This document shows positions 8,629 through 17,430 of a stretch of 61,345 bases of DNA, in pieces (within the stretch, counting starts at the first letter, position 1; each line of letters opens with the position of its first letter). Where the stretch lies: positions 1 to 61,345 of the forward strand of contig JAPEKQ010000014.1 in assembly GCA_029990205.1 (NCBI GenBank). The letters are read 5' to 3'. The notes beneath the pieces are model-generated. The model was not told where the DNA came from. It searched no databases and saw only the letters and a program-made list of their open reading frames with translations. Made by a program: the position numbers and the translations under genes. Source of the stretch: a bacterium (GTDB lineage: Bacteria > Joyebacterota > Joyebacteria > Joyebacterales > Joyebacteraceae).

Positions 8629-8888
8629 CATATCCATGAATAATCATTCATTTTGTACTGGACTCAGTCCCGGCAGCCCTGTACCATCAAGTGGACATTC
8701 AGCTTCGTGGAAGCGTCACAACACCGGGCGGCGTCGCATGAGCGGCGCCGGCTTTTCGCGTCAGGACGGTGTGGCGGCGCTCCGTTGCCGGGCTCGACTC
8801 GACGAGTTCCGGAAACCGTGCGGCCCGACGACAGCGCCGCACAACCGTGCGGACCGCCGGAGGCGCCGCACCGAAGGAGGGTGTAGTT

Positions 8889-10553
8889 GTGGCAGCGAGG
8901 TTGCGTCGACAGATACGCAAGAGCAGCATGTCGGTCCCCCGAGGCGTCGAACTGCTGAACACGCCGACGCTCAACAAGGGCACCGCGTTCACGGAGAAGG
9001 AGCGCGACGTCTTTGGCCTTCGCGGTCTTCTTCCGCCGCACGTTCACACGATGGAGGAGCAGGTCGAGCGAGTCCTTGGCAACTACCACCGGTACGATAC
9101 GCCGCTCGGACGCTACGTCCACCTCATGTCCCTCCACGACCGGAACGAAGCGCTCTTCTACAGGGTCGTCACCGAGAACCTCGAAGAGATGATGCCGATC
9201 ATCTACACGCCGACCGTTGGTCAGGCGTGCCAGGAGTTCGGTCACCTCTTCCGCAAGCCGCGCGGCTGCTTCATCGCCAAGAAGCACAAGGGCAACATGG
9301 TCGACGTTCTCCGTAACTGGCACTTCGTCGACGTCAAGGTCATCGTTGTCACTGACGGCGAGCGTATCCTCGGTCTCGGCGACCTCGGCGCGGACGGAAT
9401 GGGCATCCCGATCGGGAAGCTCGCGCTCTACTCCGCGTGCGCCGGCATCGACCCGGCGCAGTGTCTGCCGGTCATGCTCGACGTGGGAACGAACAACGAG
9501 GGACTCCTGAACGATCCGCTCTACATCGGCACGAAGCAGCGCCGCATGACGGGGGACGAGTACGATGAGTTCGTCGAGGAGTTCATCACGGCGGCGACGG
9601 AGGTCTTCCCGCGCGCTCTCATCCAGTTCGAGGACTTCGCCAACGCCAACGCGTTCCGGCTTCTGGAGAGGTACCGCGACCGCGTGCTGACGTTCAACGA
9701 CGACATCCAGGGCACCGGCAGTGTCGTGCTCTCCGGCATCATCGGCGCGCTTCGCATCTCGAAGCAGAAGCTCACCGACCAGAAGTTCCTGTTCCTCGGC
9801 GCCGGCGAGGCCGGCATGGGGTGCGGACTTCAGATCGTGGCGGCCATGGTCTCCGAGGGGCTCAGCGAGGAAGAGGCGAGGAGCCGTTGCTGGTTCTTCG
9901 ATGTCCACGGTCTCATCGTGAAGGGGCGCGACAACCTCGGCGAGGAGCACAAGCCGTACGCGCACGATCACAAGCCGACCAAGGACTTCCTCGAGGCCGT
10001 CAAGTCGATCAAGCCGACCGGCATCATCGGCGCGTCGGCGCAGGCGGGGATGTTCTCGAAGGACGTGCTCGAAGCGATGGCCGGGTTCAATGACAGGCCC
10101 ATCGTGTTCGCGCTGTCGAACCCGACGCACAAGGCCGAGTGCACGCCGGAAGAGGCGTACACGCACACGGATGGCAAGGCCATCTACGCGAGCGGGAGTC
10201 CGTTCGGACCGGTCGAGTACAAGGGTCAGACGTTCGTTCCGGGGCAGGGCAACAATGCCTACATCTTCCCGGGCGTCGGTCTGGGTGTCGTCGCGGTGAA
10301 CGCGACACGCGTGACGGACGATATGTTCTACGCCGCGGCGAAGGCGCTGGCCGACGAGTGCGGCGAAGAGGATATCAAGATGGGTCGCGTGTACCCGCCG
10401 CTGTCGCGGATCCGCGAGGTCTCGGCGAAGATCGCCGCGGCCGTCGCCGAGCTTGCGTATGAGAAGGGTCTCGCGCAGCTGCCGCGTCCGAAGGACCTGT
10501 ACCAGCACATGCTGGATGCGATGTACAAGCCGGAGTACGAGGACTACGTCTAG
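8889..10553 (+). CDS. NAD(P)-dependent malic enzyme (oxaloacetate-decarboxylating)
   Basis: A 554-residue malic enzyme of the large, eukaryote/SfcA-like class, converting malate to pyruvate and CO2 with reduction of NAD(P). Diagnostic stretches are Arg-Gly-Leu-Leu-Pro-Pro near residues 30-35, Tyr-Thr-Pro-Thr-Val-Gly, the catalytic-region Gly-Leu-Gly-Asp-Leu-Gly, metal-site Phe-Glu-Asp-Phe with Phe-Asn-Asp-Asp-Ile-Gln-Gly-Thr, and the dinucleotide loop Gly-Ala-Gly-Glu-Ala-Gly. The C-terminal half holds Ala-Leu-Ser-Asn-Pro-Thr. I set the start at GTG 8889, eight bases after AAGGAGG; the frame extends upstream without a ribosome binding site, and another possible start is the Met fourteen codons in. 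It links the citric acid cycle to pyruvate. Confidence 0.95.
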   Translation: MAARLRRQIRKSSMSVPRGVELLNTPTLNKGTAFTEKERDVFGLRGLLPPHVHTMEEQVERVLGNYHRYDTPLGRYVHLMSLHDRNEALFYRVVTENLEEMMPIIYTPTVGQACQEFGHLFRKPRGCFIAKKHKGNMVDVLRNWHFVDVKVIVVTDGERILGLGDLGADGMGIPIGKLALYSACAGIDPAQCLPVMLDVGTNNEGLLNDPLYIGTKQRRMTGDEYDEFVEEFITAATEVFPRALIQFEDFANANAFRLLERYRDRVLTFNDDIQGTGSVVLSGIIGALRISKQKLTDQKFLFLGAGEAGMGCGLQIVAAMVSEGLSEEEARSRCWFFDVHGLIVKGRDNLGEEHKPYAHDHKPTKDFLEAVKSIKPTGIIGASAQAGMFSKDVLEAMAGFNDRPIVFALSNPTHKAECTPEEAYTHTDGKAIYASGSPFGPVEYKGQTFVPGQGNNAYIFPGVGLGVVAVNATRVTDDMFYAAAKALADECGEEDIKMGRVYPPLSRIREVSAKIAAAVAELAYEKGLAQLPRPKDLYQHMLDAMYKPEYEDYV

Positions 10554-10644
10554 CCTCCGGCGAGCAGTCTGAACATGTGATCCACGACCAGGGTTGCCCC
10601 GCCTTTTCCTCTGCCACGGGGTTCACCGCTTGGGTCGTGCGAAG

Positions 10645-10680
10645 AGGGGGGTCGCTGCTATGTAGCGGCCCCCTTCATAT
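10645..10680 (+). terminator. Rho-independent terminator after malic enzyme
   Basis: Stem of 11-12 base pairs with G-U pairs (10645-10656 with 10664-10675), loop of seven, followed by TTCATATTG. Confidence 0.75.
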
Positions 10681-10737
10681 TGTGTATACTGAGGGCTGAG
10701 GTTCCTTACTTGCGGATATGACAGGGGAGGTCGCGCC

Positions 10738-11313
10738 ATGGAGCTTGCCCTCACGATTCTTGTCGGTATCGGCCTGGCCGCGGCCTGCGGCTTCAGGGTC
10801 TTCGTGCCGTTCCTTGTGATCAGTATCGCATCGCTGAGCGGACACCTTGAGCTTGCACCCGGGTTCGAGTGGATCGGCACCTACTACGCGCTCACAGCGT
10901 TCGCCGTCGCGACGGTCCTCGAGATCGTCGCGTACTACGTCCCGTGGCTCGATAATCTGATGGATTCCATCGCCACGCCGGCCGCCATCATCGCCGGTAC
11001 CATGATCACGGCGGCCGTCATCGGCGATATGTCGCCGTTCCTGCGTTGGTCACTCGCCGTCATCGCGGGTGTCGGCGTCGCCGGGGCCGTTCAGGGAACA
11101 ACGGTCGCACTCCGCGGTGCGTCGACCGCCACGACCGGAGGGCTTGCGAACCCCGTCGTGTCGAGCGGCGAACTCGCGGGCTCCGTTGTCACGTCGATAC
11201 TCGCCGTTGTCCTGCCGATCGTCTCGGTGGCGCTCCTGGCGCTGATGTCGTTCGGCGGTGTTCGCAAGTTCCGCGTCGCGCGGGCCCGAGCACGGGCCGC
11301 ACGCTGTCCGTAG
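10738..11313 (+). CDS. DUF4126-family integral membrane protein
   Basis: A 191-residue protein with about five to six hydrophobic segments, matching the DUF4126 family of inner-membrane proteins of unknown function. Family-like features are the opening Ala-Ala-Cys-Gly-Phe-Arg-Val-Phe-Val-Pro, the Glu-Ile-Val-Ala-Tyr-Tyr-Val-Pro-Trp-Leu-Asp-Asn segment, and Ala-Thr-Thr-Gly-Gly-Leu-Ala-Asn-Pro-Val-Val-Ser near residues 130-142. A positively charged tail (Arg-Ala-Arg-Ala-Arg) suggests the C-terminus faces the cytoplasm. GGGGAGG precedes the ATG. The next gene starts ten bases after its stop, so the two are probably co-transcribed. No function can be assigned. Confidence 0.85.
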   Translation: MELALTILVGIGLAAACGFRVFVPFLVISIASLSGHLELAPGFEWIGTYYALTAFAVATVLEIVAYYVPWLDNLMDSIATPAAIIAGTMITAAVIGDMSPFLRWSLAVIAGVGVAGAVQGTTVALRGASTATTGGLANPVVSSGELAGSVVTSILAVVLPIVSVALLALMSFGGVRKFRVARARARAARCP

Positions 11314-11323
11314 AGGGGGATTG

Positions 11324-13342
11324 ATGAGCCGCACGAAGCGGAAGAAGCACGAGAAGCGTTCGGCGTCCACCGGTGGTGATCGTTCCGCATCCCGCGGTGT
11401 GCCGCAGGACGGATCCCGCAGTGTACGGAGGGACGTGCTGCGCGTCATCCTGCTCATAGCGCTGATCGCCCTCGCCGTGCGCGTCGCGTACATCGTCGAG
11501 GTGAACGCGCACCCTCTGATGACCACGACCACGGGCGACCCGCAGGTCTACGACCTCCGCGCGCTCGAGATCGCCGGGGGCCAGTGGGCGGCGGACGATG
11601 TCTTTTTCCATTCGAGTCCGGTCTATCCATACATCCTCGGAGTCATCTACGCGATCTTCGGACACAGCTACACCGCGGTTCGTATCATCCAGTCGCTCTT
11701 CGGTGTCGGGAGCTGTCTGTTGCTCTGGTCGATGGCGCGGACGCTCTTCGGTCCGAAACAGGGGCTCATCGCCGGTGTTATCGCCGCGCTCTACGCGCCG
11801 TTCATCTTCTTCGACGCCGAGATCCTGATGATCACGTACGTGATCTTCTTCGGGCTTCTCTCGCTCTGGCTGCTTCTGCGCTATCAGGACCACGGGAAGC
11901 TCTGGCTTGCGCTGGCGGCCGGCGCCGCCATCGGCGTCAGCGCGCTCGGCAAGCCGAACATGCTCCTGTTCGTCCCGGCGGCCGCGCTCTGGATCTGGTG
12001 GGTCTTCCGAGGGAGCGCCCGCGCCGCGGAGACGGTCCGGGCGGCGTCGCTCGTCGTCATCGGAGTGGTTCTGCTGATCGCGCCGATGACCATCATGAAC
12101 ACCGTCATCGCCGACGACTTCGTGCTCACGTCGAGCAACGGCGGGATCAACTTCTGGATCGGGAACAACCGCGGCGCCGACGGGACCTTCCTCGTTGCGC
12201 AGAACATGCGAACCGACCTCTACGCGCAGTCGAAGATGGCGGCGGAAGTGGCGGTCGGACGCGAGCTCAAGCCGTCCGAGGTCAGCTCGTACTGGTTCGG
12301 TGAGGGGATGAAGTTCGTGACCTCGCAGCCGGGGGCCGAGCTCAAGCTCCTCGGCCGGAAGCTCCTGCTGTTCTGGAACGCGTATGAGATACCCAATCAC
12401 TACGACATCAACTACTTCCGGCAGGTCTCGAAGATCCTCGGTCTCAATCCGTTCATATTCGGCTGGATCGTGCCGTTCGGATTCCTCGGGATGTACGTCT
12501 CGCGAAGGCACTGGCGGAAGTACGCCGTGCTCTACGCGTTCGGGCTGACGTATCTGCTCTCGCTGATGCCCTTCTTCGTGACCTCACGATACCGTCTCCC
12601 GGTCGTCCCGGTGATGATCGTCTTCTGCGCGCACGCGCTCTGGTGGATCTGGGAGCGCATCAGGTCTCGCGAGAAGAGTGGATGGATCGTGCCGATCATC
12701 GTGCTCGTCGTCGCGCTGGTCGTTGTGAACCTCCCACTCGTCGACTTCTCGCTCGGACCGCAGTACGCGATCATAGGACAGGTCTACCGGGACGCCGGCG
12801 ACTACGAAGAGGCGGCGCGCTACTACCGGCTCGCCATCGAAGAGAGTCCCGAGTTCGACCTGGCGCACAACAGTCTCGGCTCGGCGCTCTCCCGACTGGG
12901 ACGCCACTACGAGGCGGAGCGCGCGCTCCTGAAGGCGCTCTCGATCAACCCGCTTCTGGCTTCGGCGCACAGCAACCTCGGACTCGTCTACATGCAGACG
13001 GACCGGGCGGAGCAGGCGAAGGAGAGTCTGCTCAGGGCGACCCAGGAGGATCCGAACCTCAAGCCGGCGTGGGACAACCTCGCGAGGCTCGGCATCATGA
13101 CGGGAGACTCGTTCACGGCCGTGTCCGCGCTGGAGCAGTCGCTCCGACTGGATCCGCAGGACGCGTTCGCGCACTGGAACCTCGCGATCTTCCTGGCGGC
13201 GAGACCGGAACTGCGCGACGCCGCGATCCATCACGCCCGCACCGCGGCCGCTCTTGAGCCCTCGATCCGCCCCGATGCCGACGCCCTCATTCGCTCGCTC
13301 CTGGAGGCGCAGCCCCAGGGAGGACAGCCCCAGGGAGGGTAG
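11324..13342 (+). CDS. GT39/ArnT-like membrane glycosyltransferase fused to TPR repeats
   Basis: A 672-residue two-part protein. Residues 1-45 are a basic cytoplasmic tail (Lys-Arg-Lys-Lys-His-Glu-Lys-Arg). Residues about 45-480 hold about ten transmembrane segments of the dolichyl-phosphate-mannose/ArnT-like glycosyltransferase type, with the first-loop acidic pattern Gly-Asp-Pro-Gln-Val-Tyr-Asp-Leu and the family-like Ser-Ser-Pro-Val-Tyr-Pro-Tyr. Such enzymes transfer a sugar from a polyprenyl phosphate to protein or lipid on the periplasmic face. The C-terminal 190 residues are about five TPR repeats (Ala-Tyr... Gly-Asp-Tyr-Glu-Glu-Ala-Ala-Arg-Tyr-Tyr type), probably periplasmic and used for partner or substrate docking. 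The start at 11324 follows AGGGGGA. The end carries a 15-bp duplication. Confidence 0.85.
   Translation: MSRTKRKKHEKRSASTGGDRSASRGVPQDGSRSVRRDVLRVILLIALIALAVRVAYIVEVNAHPLMTTTTGDPQVYDLRALEIAGGQWAADDVFFHSSPVYPYILGVIYAIFGHSYTAVRIIQSLFGVGSCLLLWSMARTLFGPKQGLIAGVIAALYAPFIFFDAEILMITYVIFFGLLSLWLLLRYQDHGKLWLALAAGAAIGVSALGKPNMLLFVPAAALWIWWVFRGSARAAETVRAASLVVIGVVLLIAPMTIMNTVIADDFVLTSSNGGINFWIGNNRGADGTFLVAQNMRTDLYAQSKMAAEVAVGRELKPSEVSSYWFGEGMKFVTSQPGAELKLLGRKLLLFWNAYEIPNHYDINYFRQVSKILGLNPFIFGWIVPFGFLGMYVSRRHWRKYAVLYAFGLTYLLSLMPFFVTSRYRLPVVPVMIVFCAHALWWIWERIRSREKSGWIVPIIVLVVALVVVNLPLVDFSLGPQYAIIGQVYRDAGDYEEAARYYRLAIEESPEFDLAHNSLGSALSRLGRHYEAERALLKALSINPLLASAHSNLGLVYMQTDRAEQAKESLLRATQEDPNLKPAWDNLARLGIMTGDSFTAVSALEQSLRLDPQDAFAHWNLAIFLAARPELRDAAIHHARTAAALEPSIRPDADALIRSLLEAQPQGGQPQGG
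13310..13339 (+). repeat. 15-bp tandem duplication spanning a Shine-Dalgarno
   Basis: CAGCCCCAGGGAGGA at 13310-13324 is repeated at 13325-13339 with one change. It encodes a duplicated Gln-Pro-Gln-Gly-Gly at the end of the glycosyltransferase-TPR protein, and the second copy supplies the GGGAGGG ribosome binding site of the next gene. Confidence 0.9.
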
Positions 13343-13345
13343 CTC

Positions 13346-14206
13346 GTGCGCGCGTTCTTCGTCTCCGACCTGCACGGCCGTGTCGGTCGCTACCGGCGGC
13401 TCTTCCAGACGGTTCGCGAGGAGCGTCCCGACCTCGTTCTTCTTGGCGGCGACCTTCTTCCTATGGGTCTCGTCGCCGGTGACGAGGAGGTGGACGGCGG
13501 TTTCATCGAGGACTTCCTCGCGGGAGAGATGTTGCGTCTCAGGGACGAACTCGGAGCGGACTACCCTGTCTTCATCGCCATCCTCGGCAACGACGACCCG
13601 GCGCATCACGAGACCTCCGTGCTCGAACTCGAGACCGCCGGGCTCTGGCGGTACGCGCACGATCGACGGATCGAACTCGCCGGAGTGACAGTGTACGGGT
13701 ACTCGCACGTGCCGCCGACCCCGTTCCAGTTGAAGGACTGGGAGCGCTACGATGTGTCACGCTTCGTTGATCCCGGCGCGGTCTCTCCGGAGGAGGGGTA
13801 CCGCTCGGTTCCGGTGGAGGCTCACCGGATCCGGAACGCGACGATCAAGGATGATCTGGAGAATCTGGCCGGTGGGGATGATCTGAGCCGCGCCGTCTTC
13901 CTTTTCCACTCGCCGCCGCATCAGACGCTGCTCGACCGCGCAGCGCTCGACGGACAGATGATCGACCACGTGCCGGTCGATGTCCACGTCGGGAGTGTGG
14001 CTATCCGGAGATTCATCGAGGAGCGCCAGCCGCTGGTCACGCTGCACGGGCACGTGCACGAGTCGGCTCAGCTGACCGGTTCGTGGCGCGACCGCATCGG
14101 GCGAACGCATATGTACGGAGCGGCGCACGATGGACCGGAGCTGGCTCTCGTGCAGTTCGACCCGGACGATCCAGCGAGCGCGACACGACGACTGCTTCAG
14201 GCGTAG
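13346..14206 (+). CDS. Calcineurin-like metallophosphoesterase
   Basis: A 286-residue cytoplasmic metallophosphoesterase. The metal-site motifs occur in order: Asp-Leu-His (residues 8-10), Gly-Gly-Asp-Leu-Leu (about 34-38), Gly-Asn-Asp-Asp (about 78-81, in place of the usual Gly-Asn-His-Asp), His-Ser-Pro-Pro-His (about 190-194) and Gly-His-Val-His (about 234-237). The Asp in place of His in the third motif is a known variant in the YfcE/MJ0936-like and Rv0805-like wider superfamily, but its effect here is unknown. The GTG start lies three bases after the preceding stop and uses the duplicated GGGAGGG, so the gene is translationally coupled to the glycosyltransferase. Convergent with the following gene. 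Confidence 0.88.
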   Translation: MRAFFVSDLHGRVGRYRRLFQTVREERPDLVLLGGDLLPMGLVAGDEEVDGGFIEDFLAGEMLRLRDELGADYPVFIAILGNDDPAHHETSVLELETAGLWRYAHDRRIELAGVTVYGYSHVPPTPFQLKDWERYDVSRFVDPGAVSPEEGYRSVPVEAHRIRNATIKDDLENLAGGDDLSRAVFLFHSPPHQTLLDRAALDGQMIDHVPVDVHVGSVAIRRFIEERQPLVTLHGHVHESAQLTGSWRDRIGRTHMYGAAHDGPELALVQFDPDDPASATRRLLQA

Positions 14207-14247
14207 GCGACCGCCATCGGAGTGGTCGTCGCAGCCGGCCGGCCGCG

Positions 14248-17200
14248 CTAGCCGTCGCCCATTGGCAGTTCGCGAGCCGCGTCCGTGACGGCTCCGATCT
14301 TCGAGGCGTAGCTCGTGCGGTTCGCGATGTCCTCATCGGTCACCAGATGAACGTCGAGCAGCGTCTCGGTCCGATACCCCGTCCGCAGGAAGTTCATCTC
14401 GCTCAGGCACCGTCCCCATCCATCCAGCCAGCTCAGAAGTTCCGCGCTCTGCCGCGCGTCGCCGCGCGTATGGACCAGCAGGTCGATGTCGCTGGCGGGT
14501 CCGGCCGTGGCGTTCTTCGTGCTTCCGAAGATGTAGATCGCGACGACACCGTACCTGGTCGCGTCGATCTCCTTCGCGATCCGCTCGGCCATGCGCAGTC
14601 TCCACTGCCAGTACTGGACCGGGAGCCTTGGAGTGACCTCGGGCGTTGGCGCCGGTTCGGCGGCGCTCTCCGTCGGATCGACCAGCATGGCGAGCGCCTC
14701 GCCGAGGTCGGCATTGAGAAGAACTCTCAGCAGTCTGCCCTCGGTCGCGTCCGCAACGTCGATCACGCGAACGACCTTCTCAAGGTGTGCGAACTCCGGG
14801 AGCATCCCCGCGAGTAGATTCGGCGAGCCGAGCAGGAAGTGCTGGTTGAAGACGATGCCTTCCTCGTCCGGATAGAGCGGCAGGTAGCGGATGCGTGATT
14901 CGACGAGGTCCTGGAAGAAGTGCGTCCCAAAGGAGAGGTCCGGGACGTAGTCGCCCTTCCGTCTCGCGATCTCGATGAGCATCGCCGTATTCGAGATGTC
15001 GGCGTATGTCACGCTGACGCCGAGCTTGACGTCGCCGCGGCTGCCCCAGCGGCCGGGGCCGAGCAGGATGAAGCGCTTCATCGGGAGGAGCCGGTTCAGC
15101 CGTCCGACGACCCTCGCTACCTCCTGCATCTCCTCGCGGCTCCCGAGCTCACCGTAGGCATCCGGGTCGACGTAGACGATGTTCGTGATGTCCGGGACCC
15201 AGCCGTTGGTTACGTACTTGTCCGCCGTGAATACGATGTCCCGTGTCTCGACGTCCTTCGGTATGGGCGCCGGCGCCGACTCGTCTGACCGGCTCTGCGG
15301 GCGGCACTGGAGGAGGTAGAAGTCCTCGCCATCGTGCGCGAACTCGATATCGACCGGCGTGTCGAGTTTGTCCTCGAGTATGTCGAGCATGCTGTTGAGA
15401 TGACCGATGAACGGGGTCGAGTAGGCCAGACCGTCGAAGGTCGCCACGAGTTCCGTCTTCTCGGGATCGAAGAGCACGCGAGGTGGGGCCTTGCCGAGCA
15501 TGCCGTCCCGCAGCGATGAGAAGACCTTCTCGAGCCCCGGGTAGTCCGCCCCGACCTCTCTGACGAGATCGGCGAGGTTCCTCGTCTCGAGCGTTCCGGC
15601 TTCGAGGTTGATGACATCGATCCAGTGCGGCGAGTAGCGGACGACCTCGTCGACGGCGACATTGGCTCGTAGATTCGGCTTGCCCGGGACGAGCAGCGTC
15701 GGGTAGTCGTCCGAGACACGGTCGACCGCGCGTGTTCCCAGGCCCGGAACGAGCCGGACCAGACCGTCCTCGCGCTGGATGCGCGGCGACCAGCGGAACT
15801 CGCTGTTGCTGAAGGCCACGCCGGCGAATGCCGGGAAGAAGTACTTACCGACCTTCCTGCCGACGACCTCCTGAATGAGGATGCCCATCTCCTCGTTGAA
15901 CTCGAGCAGTCCGCGCTCGCGGCGATACTCGATGGGGTCCGGGCCGAAGGTGGATGCGTAGACCTCGGCGATGGCGTCGGCGAGCGCCTCGAGCCGCTCC
16001 GCCTTCGTCCCCTGATTCGCGACGAACAGACTCTTGTACTTCCCGGAGAACGCCGTGCCGAGCCGGTCCTCGAGCAGGCTCGAGCTCCTGACGATCAGCG
16101 GGACGTCCGCGAAATCATCGAGCGCGACCGACAGACCATTGACGACGCGCGTCGGGAACGTCGAGTTCTTGAACAGCCGGACGATGTCCGGATACTCCTG
16201 TCGGATCTCCTCGACCTCGCGAAACTTCTGCTCGATGACGTCCTGCAGGTCGTTGTGCCCGATGAAGTCGTGGAGTCCGTCGGACGGCAGGTACCATGTC
16301 TTCGGAACCTTGATCTCGCCTACCGGGTGCTCTTCGTCGGCCGAGCGCGCGAGAATGCAGTGCGCGAGCAGCATCCCGGCGCTCTTGCCCCCGAGCCGTC
16401 CGTGGCTGCCGGCCGGGATGATCATGCGGCGGGTCAGGTCATAGAAGTCCTCGATCTCCATGTTCTCCTTCGTGACGCGGACGAAGTCGATCTGCTCGGT
16501 CAGGAGCCGCTGCGTCAGCGAGACACGGAGCGTCTTCAGTGTTGACGACCGCAGGATGCGCTTGTCGGGAATCCCGTGCTGGAACCGCCGCATGGCATCG
16601 ACGATCTCGGGAAGGGGGGAACGGGGATTGTTGAGGACGCGGAGGAGACTTGACGCCTTGTCCTCCTGCATCCAGTTCTGCACCCGTGTCAGGACCTCGG
16701 TCTGGCTCAGGTAGCGGCTCGCCAGCTCGAACGGCGCGTCGCTCATGAGGTAGTCGGGGTCATGCGCGGTCCGGTCCGCAGGGACGTTGACCTCGCCCGA
16801 CATCTCCTCGTTCACTCCGTTGACGCCTGACGCCGCCGCGAGCATCTCCTGGGCCTCCTCGACGCCGATCTGGCAGAGGTAGTTGAGGATCTTGTGCGCG
16901 ATGCGAAGGTAGAGACTGCGGTCGGACTCGCGAAGAAGGTGGAGCGGGCTCCGCCAGATCTCTCCGCCGGTGTCACCGCCGCCCTGACGCAGCGCTTCCC
17001 AGTCCTTCTGCAGGTCCTGGAGCCGAAGCCGCAGGACGAAGTGGCTGACGAGGCCGGCGATCGTGTTGATCAACCGGACCTCTTCCTTGAGGAACGGTCC
17101 GTCGTCCTCGCCCGGGCGGTCGTCGGTGTAGAACACCTCCAGGACGCCGACCTTCTCGTCCTGGACGACCACATCGGCCCGGAGCACGCCACCGGCGGGT

Positions 17201-17430
17201 TCGGCGCCGGACAGGGACAGCGTGCGCCCCTCGATCGTCAGGCGGGCCTCACAGACGTCCGGGTACTGCCAGCCCGGGGGAATGGCTCTGAGGAGGCTCA
17301 TAAAGGTCTCGTCGGTCGCGCCGCCCTGTCGCAGCGCCTCCTCGACGTGGTAGAGGCAGTTGAGTTCCTTGGCACGCTCGGTGAGCGACGCCATCAGCCC
17401 GTCGGGTGTCGGCCGCAGCTCGTCAGACAT
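14248..17430 (-). CDS. GAF-like / PEP-pyruvate-binding ATP-grasp / nucleotidyltransferase protein
   Basis: A 1060-residue multidomain protein. Residues about 1-150 look like a GAF sensor domain. Residues about 330-760 are a PEP/pyruvate-binding (PPDK N-terminal, ATP-grasp-like) domain with Gly-Gly-Lys-Ser-Ala-Gly, Val-Arg-Ser-Ser-Ser-Leu-Leu-Glu-Asp, Ile-Gln-Glu-Val-Val-Gly and Leu-Leu-Gln-Cys-Arg-Pro. A region shared with the neighbouring gene follows (Gly-Pro-Gly-Arg-Trp-Gly-Ser, later Gly-Thr-His-Phe-Phe-Gln-Asp-Leu-Val). The C-terminus is a nucleotidyltransferase: Gly969-Ser970 and Asp981-Ile-Asp983, with a possible third acid Asp1026. The swivelling phosphohistidine domain of true PEP synthases is not visible. 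The ATG overlaps the end of the upstream gene by eight bases, so the two are coupled. Function unknown. Confidence 0.85.
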   Translation of the reverse strand: MSDELRPTPDGLMASLTERAKELNCLYHVEEALRQGGATDETFMSLLRAIPPGWQYPDVCEARLTIEGRTLSLSGAEPAGGVLRADVVVQDEKVGVLEVFYTDDRPGEDDGPFLKEEVRLINTIAGLVSHFVLRLRLQDLQKDWEALRQGGGDTGGEIWRSPLHLLRESDRSLYLRIAHKILNYLCQIGVEEAQEMLAAASGVNGVNEEMSGEVNVPADRTAHDPDYLMSDAPFELASRYLSQTEVLTRVQNWMQEDKASSLLRVLNNPRSPLPEIVDAMRRFQHGIPDKRILRSSTLKTLRVSLTQRLLTEQIDFVRVTKENMEIEDFYDLTRRMIIPAGSHGRLGGKSAGMLLAHCILARSADEEHPVGEIKVPKTWYLPSDGLHDFIGHNDLQDVIEQKFREVEEIRQEYPDIVRLFKNSTFPTRVVNGLSVALDDFADVPLIVRSSSLLEDRLGTAFSGKYKSLFVANQGTKAERLEALADAIAEVYASTFGPDPIEYRRERGLLEFNEEMGILIQEVVGRKVGKYFFPAFAGVAFSNSEFRWSPRIQREDGLVRLVPGLGTRAVDRVSDDYPTLLVPGKPNLRANVAVDEVVRYSPHWIDVINLEAGTLETRNLADLVREVGADYPGLEKVFSSLRDGMLGKAPPRVLFDPEKTELVATFDGLAYSTPFIGHLNSMLDILEDKLDTPVDIEFAHDGEDFYLLQCRPQSRSDESAPAPIPKDVETRDIVFTADKYVTNGWVPDITNIVYVDPDAYGELGSREEMQEVARVVGRLNRLLPMKRFILLGPGRWGSRGDVKLGVSVTYADISNTAMLIEIARRKGDYVPDLSFGTHFFQDLVESRIRYLPLYPDEEGIVFNQHFLLGSPNLLAGMLPEFAHLEKVVRVIDVADATEGRLLRVLLNADLGEALAMLVDPTESAAEPAPTPEVTPRLPVQYWQWRLRMAERIAKEIDATRYGVVAIYIFGSTKNATAGPASDIDLLVHTRGDARQSAELLSWLDGWGRCLSEMNFLRTGYRTETLLDVHLVTDEDIANRTSYASKIGAVTDAARELPMGDG

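Noticed and set aside
8664-10508. Long minus-strand open frame opposite malic enzyme
   Set aside because: It is the shadow of the malic enzyme gene. It is rich in Arg, Val, Asp and Leu with no known motif, and the sense strand encodes a clearly conserved enzyme.
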